Shown: piece after piece, positions 6,307 through 10,782 of the stretch
How the letters are laid out: each line of letters opens with the position of its first letter
Position numbering within the stretch: position 1 is the stretch's first letter
DNA from: Gemmatimonadota bacterium
GTDB taxonomy: Bacteria > Gemmatimonadota > Gemmatimonadetes > Gemmatimonadales > GWC2-71-9
Direction: 5' to 3'
NCBI GenBank assembly: GCA_029859185.1
Contig: JAOUDR010000052.1
Coordinates: forward strand, 1 to 10,782
Length of the DNA: 10,782 nt
Translations under genes and position numbers: made by a program
The notes under the pieces: generated by a model
Databases searched by the model: none
The model's input: the letters and a program-made list of their open reading frames with translations, nothing else
What the model was told of the DNA's origin: nothing

Positions 6307-7938
6307 GTGACGAACCCGCGCCTGCACCCGCGCCGCTCGACGATCGCGGACGAGATCCGCTCGGTCGGATCGCTGGGGCTGCCGGCCGACTTCCTGACGG
6401 AGTCGGTGCGGCGGCTGCAGACCGTGGCGCTACTGTACGCCATCGCGTTCTTCCTCGCGGCGGTATTCCCCAACATCCTCTGTTTGGTCATCGCCCGGTT
6501 CACGCCGCAGGCGGTGTGCGCGCCGTACTTCACGACCGCCCGGTTGGTCATTCCCCCGACGGTCTCGATCCTGATGGGACTCGGGGCGTTCGCGCTCATC
6601 CGCTGGGGCAGGCAGTCGTCAGCGACGACGCTCAACCTCGGGCTCGCCTTCGAAGTCCTCGGCAGCTTCGGCATTGCGCTTGCCGAATACTCCGGGGTCG
6701 CGAGCGGTGTCACGTACGCCGGGGCGGCCGGCGTCGGTGACATCGCAGGGTTCGGGCTGTCCTGGGTGTCCGTCTGGGTGCTGCTGTTCACGGTCGTGGT
6801 GCCCAGCCCCCCACGACGGGCGCTCCTCGCGGCGGTGCTTTCCGTGAGCGCGGTGCCGATCAGCTTCGCGCTCTACGTGGCGACCGGCGTCTCCCCCATC
6901 GAGATCGACGCCCCCGAGTTCTTCTTCACGCTGATCTTCCCGTACACGATCGTGGTGGGCATGGCCGGAGTGGCGGCGTCGGTGGTGTATCAGCTGGGGA
7001 CGGAGGTGCGCCGCGCCCGCGAGCTGGGGAGCTACCGGCTGGTGGAACGGCTGGGCGAGGGCGGGATGGGCGAGGTGTGGCGCGCGGAGCACCGGCTCCT
7101 GGCCCGGCCTGCCGCCGTGAAGCTGATCCGGCCTGAAGTGCTCGGCGCGAACGACGCAGATCGGCGTCGTATCAACCTGCAGCGGTTCGAGCGCGAGGCG
7201 CAGGCCACCGCATCCATGCGCTGCCCGCACACGGTGGAGCTGTACGATTTCGGGGTGGCCGATGACGGGACGTTCTACTATGTGATGGAGCTGCTCGACG
7301 GACTCGACCTCGAGGCCCTGGTGCGCACCCACGGGCCGGTGCCGGCGTCACGGGTCGTCTATCTGCTGCGCCAGATCTGTCACTCGCTGGCCGAGGCGCA
7401 CGAGTCGGGCCTGATCCACCGTGATATCAAGCCGGCCAACATCTACGTATGCCGTCTGGGCCGCGAGACGGACTGGATCAAGGTCCTCGATTTCGGCATG
7501 GTGAAGCGGCGCGACGATCGCGGCGACAGCGATCCCAAGCTCACGGCGGAGAACGTCGTGGGCGGTACACCCGCGTACATGTCTCCGGAGCAAGCGCTGG
7601 GTGATCCGGTGGACGCGCGCACCGATCTCTACTCGGTCGGGTGCGTCGCGTATTGGCTGCTGACCGGCCACCAGGTGTTCCAGGGCCGGACACCAATGGA
7701 AACCATGATGCAGCACGTCCAGGCCGACCCCGTACGCCCGTCTGTCCGTACCGAACTGCCGATCCCGCCCGCGCTCGAGGACGTGCTCATGGCGCTCCTC
7801 GCCAAGGAACCCGCCAGCCGCCCGCAGACCGCGGATGCCCTGGCCACCCGCCTCGCCGACGGACTGCCGGAGGTGGCGTGGACGGCGCAACAGGCCGCCA
7901 TGTGGTGGGACCGTCACTACCCACGGCCGGCGCGCTGA
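6307..7938 (+). CDS. Membrane serine/threonine protein kinase: six N-terminal TM helices, C-terminal kinase
   Basis: A Hanks-type kinase of 543 residues with the reverse order of the upstream kinase. Hydrophobic segments lie near 39-63, 80-99, 108-126, 147-166, 172-192 and 205-228, forming a six-helix N-terminal membrane domain with short loops that I cannot assign to a family. The kinase domain follows at about 243-518: GEGGMG (250-255), AAVK with Lys272, HRDIKPAN (371-378, Asp373), DFG (395-397), GGTPAYMSPE (419-428) and DLYSVG (440-445). All catalytic residues are kept. The membrane domain is large enough to bind a small or lipophilic ligand, which would make it the input module; that is inference. 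The start is GTG at 6307, one base after the amidohydrolase stop, with GGTGGA (6289-6294) as a possible distant ribosome site, so translational coupling is likely. Confidence 0.9.
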   Translation: MTNPRLHPRRSTIADEIRSVGSLGLPADFLTESVRRLQTVALLYAIAFFLAAVFPNILCLVIARFTPQAVCAPYFTTARLVIPPTVSILMGLGAFALIRWGRQSSATTLNLGLAFEVLGSFGIALAEYSGVASGVTYAGAAGVGDIAGFGLSWVSVWVLLFTVVVPSPPRRALLAAVLSVSAVPISFALYVATGVSPIEIDAPEFFFTLIFPYTIVVGMAGVAASVVYQLGTEVRRARELGSYRLVERLGEGGMGEVWRAEHRLLARPAAVKLIRPEVLGANDADRRRINLQRFEREAQATASMRCPHTVELYDFGVADDGTFYYVMELLDGLDLEALVRTHGPVPASRVVYLLRQICHSLAEAHESGLIHRDIKPANIYVCRLGRETDWIKVLDFGMVKRRDDRGDSDPKLTAENVVGGTPAYMSPEQALGDPVDARTDLYSVGCVAYWLLTGHQVFQGRTPMETMMQHVQADPVRPSVRTELPIPPALEDVLMALLAKEPASRPQTADALATRLADGLPEVAWTAQQAAMWWDRHYPRPAR

Positions 7939-7943
7939 GCCGC

Positions 7944-7962
7944 GCGGCGGCGGCCCCGCCGC
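7944..7962. terminator. GC-rich hairpin at the convergent gene junction
   Basis: A perfect 7-bp stem, gcggcgg (7944-7950) with ccgccgc (7956-7962), closes a five-base loop. It sits in the 39-base gap between the kinase stop and the stop of the macro-domain gene on the other strand, where a bidirectional terminator would be expected. There is no T-tract on either side, so intrinsic termination is uncertain. Confidence 0.4.
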
Positions 7963-7977
7963 TCCCGGTGGCGTGCG

Positions 7978-8517
7978 TTACGCGCCGAGGGCCGCGCGCA
8001 GGACGGACTCGATCCCGGCATCGAAGGCCACCAGGACGACCCGCTCCGGAAGCGGGTGGGCGTCCAGGAACATTCGTATCTCCCGCACCGCAATCGCGGC
8101 CGCCGCGTCGAGCGGATACCCATAGACGCCGCAGCTGATCGCCGGGAACGCCACCGATCGGAGCCCGTGCTCGGCGGCGAGGGCAAGCGACGACCGGTAG
8201 CATGACGCAAGCAGCTTGGGCTCGCCAGCCATCCCGCCGCGCCACACGGGCCCGACCGTGTGGATGACATGCGCCGCCGGCAGGTCACAGCCGCCGGTAA
8301 TGCGTGCCTCGCCGGTGGGGCAGCGGATGCCGGGCCGCACCTCCGGGATCCGGCGGCAGGCCGCGAGGAGGCTGGGACCCGCGGCGCGGTGAATCGCGCC
8401 GTCCACGCCCCCGCCCCCCAGCATGCGTTCGTTCGCGGCGTTGACGATGGCGTCCACCGCAAGCGTGGTGATGTCAGTGCGGTGGACGGTGACGCGCGGT
8501 TGCCGCTCGGCGCTCAT
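7978..8517 (-). CDS. Macro domain protein, MacroD/YmdB-type O-acetyl-ADP-ribose deacetylase / ADP-ribosyl hydrolase
   Basis: A single-domain macro protein of 179 residues, close in length to E. coli YmdB (177). The family hydrolyses O-acetyl-ADP-ribose and removes mono-ADP-ribose from acidic protein side chains; YmdB also modulates RNase III. Motifs are VDAIVNAAN (21-29), GGGGVDGAIHRAAGP (34-48), CPTGEARIT (66-74), VIHTVGPVW (84-92) and FPAISCGVYGYP (124-135). Asn29, Asp39 and Tyr132 match Asn25, Asp35 and Tyr126 of YmdB, so the active site is complete. A strong ribosome binding site lies eight bases before the ATG. It is the last gene of a minus-strand pair, 39 bases after the histidine kinase, and is probably co-transcribed with it. 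No ADP-ribosyltransferase is visible in the window, so a housekeeping role is as likely as a dedicated partner. Confidence 0.93.
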   Translation of the reverse strand: MSAERQPRVTVHRTDITTLAVDAIVNAANERMLGGGGVDGAIHRAAGPSLLAACRRIPEVRPGIRCPTGEARITGGCDLPAAHVIHTVGPVWRGGMAGEPKLLASCYRSSLALAAEHGLRSVAFPAISCGVYGYPLDAAAAIAVREIRMFLDAHPLPERVVLVAFDAGIESVLRAALGA

Positions 8518-8525
8518 GATCGGGA

Positions 8526-8534
8526 CACCTCCCT
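8526..8534 (-). promoter_or_regulatory. Strong ribosome binding site of the macro-domain gene
   Basis: On the minus strand the sequence AGGGAGGTG ends eight bases before the ATG at 8517. It nearly matches the anti-Shine-Dalgarno complement in full. It confirms the start and suggests this gene is translated independently of, and possibly more strongly than, the kinase upstream. Confidence 0.75.
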
Positions 8535-8556
8535 GCGACGCGAGGTCGACTGGGAT

Positions 8557-10782
8557 TCATGGGTGTGCGAGGTCGTGCAATCCCGGTCCCCCCAGCGCGG
8601 CCCGCACCGCGGCGCCCAGCGCCTCCTGGGTAAACGGCTTCTGAATGACCGACATTATCGTCTCCCGCGCGGGACCCAGGGCATGGGCTTCGGCGGGGTG
8701 GGCCGACATCAGCATGCATTTGAGGTCCGGGTGGCGAGCCTTGAGCTGGCCGGCGAGATCCACGCCGTTCATCTCGGGCATGACCAGGTCCGTGAGAAGC
8801 AGGTGAATCGCACCCGTATGTTCTGCCGCGACCCGAAGCGCCTTCGTTGGCGTGTCCGCAGCCAGGACGGTGTACCCCAGGTCCGTCAGCAGCCGCCGGG
8901 TGCCCCGCAATACCGCCTCCTCGTCCTCGACGACCAGCACCGTCTCACCGTGACTCCGGAGGCCGGTGGCGGGACGTTCTAACGGCGTTCCCGCGATCTC
9001 GGCCTCCGCCTGGGGCAGGTACAGCCCAACGGTGGTCCCGCGCCCCAGTGCGCTGGAAGCGGTGAGGAAGCCGTTGTTCTGCTTGGCGATACCGTAGGTG
9101 GTAGCTAGTCCCATGCCGGTCCCTCGGCCCACCTCCTTGGTCGTGAAGAACGGTTCGAAGATCCGGTCGAGCGTGGCCCGATCCATCCCGGTTCCATCGT
9201 CGCTGACGGTGAGCAATACGTATCGTCCCGGAGCGGATCCGGGATGATCGGCGCAGTACGCCTCGTCCAGTGTGACGTTGGTGGTCGCAATCGTCACCGT
9301 ACCGACATCGACGATGGCATCCTGGGCATTGAGGCACAGGTTGAGCAAGACCTGCTCCAGCTGCGCCGGGTCCACGTTGACTGGAGCGACATCGGCGCCG
9401 GGCCGCCAGTCCAGCACGATATCTTCGCCGATGATCCTGCGGAGCATCGAGCAGGTGCTCGACACGGTCTGGTTGAGGTCAAGCACCTTGGGCGCGACGG
9501 GCTGCTTGCGCGCGAACGCTAACAACTGCCGCGTAAGGTCGGCAGACCGACGGCTGGCCTGGTGGATGTCCTCGAGATCGGCGCGGATCGGCGACGAGGG
9601 ATCGACCACCGTGAGGGCGTGGGTGACATTCATGAGGATGACGCTGAGCATGTTGTTGTAGTCGTGTGCCACGCCACCCACCAATTGGCCCACGGTCTCC
9701 AGTTTCTGGGCCTGCACCAGCAGGGCCTGCAACGCCTTGAACCGGCTGACGTCGAGCGATGCCCCTCGAACACCGTCCACCCTGCCGGCCGCCGTGCGTT
9801 TGGGCTCTACCGTGAGGTCGAGCGTGACGTCGACTCTGCCCTGCCTGATCGTGACTTCCTCGCGCACGCGCTGGCCCGATTCCAGCGCGCGCCGCTTGAC
9901 GGCCATGATCGGGAGACCCTCGTCCCCGAGGAGCTCCTGATCGGTCCGCCCGATCTGGGCGTCGGAGGAGTAGCCCAACTGGGGGTTGTAGATCCACGTG
10001 TAGCGCAGGTCGGTGTCCATTTCGAAGAGCGTGAGGTTGGCCGTATCGATGGCGACGCGCAATCGCTGTTCGTTCTCCCGGAGCACGTCCTCTGACTGGC
10101 GACGCGCCGTGACATCTCGGCAGTTGATCACGATGCCGTGCGTCGCGGGGTCGTCGAGGTGATTCGTCCCAGTCCCCTCCAGCCATCGGAACGCGCCATC
10201 GGCGTGGCGAACGCGCAGTTGCCATGGGATACCCTCGCCGGGAGTCCTGAGGCCTCGCGCGAGCAACGCTACGGCTGCTTGACGGTCATCGGGCCAGACC
10301 AGGTCCAGCAGGTTCTCGCCGATCCATCCCTCGGGATCATGTTCGAGGATCGTCCCGAAGGCGGGGTTCAGGTACTGGATGAGACCGTCGGCCGAGACCA
10401 GGGCAATGAGATCGGTGGAATCCTCGATCAACGATCGGAAGCGCTGTCCCTGGGCCGTGAGCTCCGCCGACAGTTCTTGCGTCTCGTGTTCGGCCGCCTG
10501 GCGGGCGGAGACGTCGAGAATGACGGCGAGAACGACCCGTCGCTGCGGCCGCATGGCGAGCTGGAGGTGCACCTCGACCGGGTACCGGGTGCCATCGGCC
10601 CGACGATGCTCGGTCTCGAACACGAGTAGCGACGTCTCGCCGCGCAGGAGCGGGGCGAGCAGGCGCTCGAACGACGCCTGGTCGAACGCCGGCTTGAGAT
10701 CGACCGGCGTGAGCGCCCGCAGCTGCTCCATCGAGTAGCCGACATTCCCGGCGAGCGCCCTCGTTTGCATACTCGAATCGCA
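8557..10782 (-). CDS. Soluble multi-PAS hybrid histidine kinase with C-terminal receiver (5' end outside the window)
   Basis: A sensor kinase that autophosphorylates on His and passes phosphate to its own receiver. Residues are counted from the ATG at 10770. PAS domains lie at about 1-90, 107-228 and 234-345. The HisKA H-box is GGVAHDYNNMLSVI (365-378) with His369. The ATPase domain has the N-box NLCLNAQDAI (477-486), G1 DDGTGMD (524-530), F-box FEPFFTTKE (538-546) and G2 GRGTGMGLATTYGI (548-561). The receiver has VVEDEE (613-618), phosphoacceptor Asp661 in TDLVMPEMNG, Ser689 and Lys711 in QKPF. No membrane helix is visible, so it is cytosolic and probably senses an internal signal. The frame stays open past 10770 to the edge, and the first PAS domain lacks its beginning there, so the true start lies outside. 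A YNN H-box replaces the commoner FNN. The macro gene follows after 39 bases. Confidence 0.93.
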   Translation of the reverse strand, partial: CDSSMQTRALAGNVGYSMEQLRALTPVDLKPAFDQASFERLLAPLLRGETSLLVFETEHRRADGTRYPVEVHLQLAMRPQRRVVLAVILDVSARQAAEHETQELSAELTAQGQRFRSLIEDSTDLIALVSADGLIQYLNPAFGTILEHDPEGWIGENLLDLVWPDDRQAAVALLARGLRTPGEGIPWQLRVRHADGAFRWLEGTGTNHLDDPATHGIVINCRDVTARRQSEDVLRENEQRLRVAIDTANLTLFEMDTDLRYTWIYNPQLGYSSDAQIGRTDQELLGDEGLPIMAVKRRALESGQRVREEVTIRQGRVDVTLDLTVEPKRTAAGRVDGVRGASLDVSRFKALQALLVQAQKLETVGQLVGGVAHDYNNMLSVILMNVTHALTVVDPSSPIRADLEDIHQASRRSADLTRQLLAFARKQPVAPKVLDLNQTVSSTCSMLRRIIGEDIVLDWRPGADVAPVNVDPAQLEQVLLNLCLNAQDAIVDVGTVTIATTNVTLDEAYCADHPGSAPGRYVLLTVSDDGTGMDRATLDRIFEPFFTTKEVGRGTGMGLATTYGIAKQNNGFLTASSALGRGTTVGLYLPQAEAEIAGTPLERPATGLRSHGETVLVVEDEEAVLRGTRRLLTDLGYTVLAADTPTKALRVAAEHTGAIHLLLTDLVMPEMNGVDLAGQLKARHPDLKCMLMSAHPAEAHALGPARETIMSVIQKPFTQEALGAAVRAALGGPGLHDLAHP

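Noticed and set aside
4962..6791. A 609-codon open frame on the minus strand opposite the amidohydrolase
   Set aside because: It crosses the boundary of two well-supported plus-strand genes and shows only His/Arg/Val-rich shadow composition with no domain.
8260..8982. A 240-codon plus-strand frame across the macro and histidine kinase genes
   Set aside because: It spans two confirmed minus-strand genes and the gap between them. Its composition is that of a shadow frame.
1..10782. CRISPR array, tRNA, insertion sequence or defence island
   Set aside because: No spaced direct repeats of suitable length, no tRNA cloverleaf, no transposase and no nuclease or toxin families were seen. The macro domain has the MacroD deacetylase motifs, and nothing around it suggests a toxin-antitoxin pair.

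Overview
The window is GC-rich bacterial chromosomal DNA with dense coding, short intergenic gaps and no tRNA, rRNA, CRISPR array, transposase or phage gene that I can see. Two things point to a heterotrophic Gram-negative soil or water bacterium: membrane-bound Hanks-type kinases beside exported amidohydrolases and small lipoproteins, and a split methylmalonyl-CoA mutase. Gemmatimonadota is my best guess. That is an inference from gene content and style, not from a marker gene.

Layout, left to right. (1) Positions 1-1585: the last codons of an upstream gene overlap by four bases with a methylmalonyl-CoA mutase large subunit that lacks its own cobalamin domain. The residues that set methylmalonyl-CoA specificity are all present. 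(2) Positions 1710-4780, plus strand: an exported protein with two glyoxalase/VOC domains, a 59-residue Gly/Tyr/Trp/Pro-rich lipoprotein, and a serine/threonine kinase with an N-terminal kinase domain, four membrane helices and a cytosolic coiled-coil tail. (3) Positions 4781-4985: a control region with a 13-bp tandem repeat, an 11-bp direct repeat spaced 63 bp apart, and a candidate promoter. (4) Positions 4986-7938, plus strand: an exported metal-dependent amidohydrolase, followed after one base by a second serine/threonine kinase. This kinase has the reverse architecture, with six membrane helices first and the kinase domain last. (5) Positions 7939-7977: a convergent junction with a GC-rich hairpin. 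(6) Positions 10782-7978, minus strand: a soluble multi-PAS hybrid histidine kinase, open at the window edge, followed by a MacroD-type ADP-ribosyl hydrolase with its own strong ribosome binding site.

How they may work together. The mutase belongs to propionate and branched-chain acyl-CoA catabolism. The middle block looks like an envelope module: exported enzymes or lipoproteins alternate with membrane kinases, and the second kinase is almost certainly co-transcribed with the amidohydrolase. The minus-strand pair puts a cytosolic stress- or redox-type sensor kinase next to an enzyme that removes ADP-ribose modifications. Each family is known. The least explained parts are the membrane and tail domains of the two kinases, the tiny lipoprotein, and the repeat-rich control region between the kinase units.
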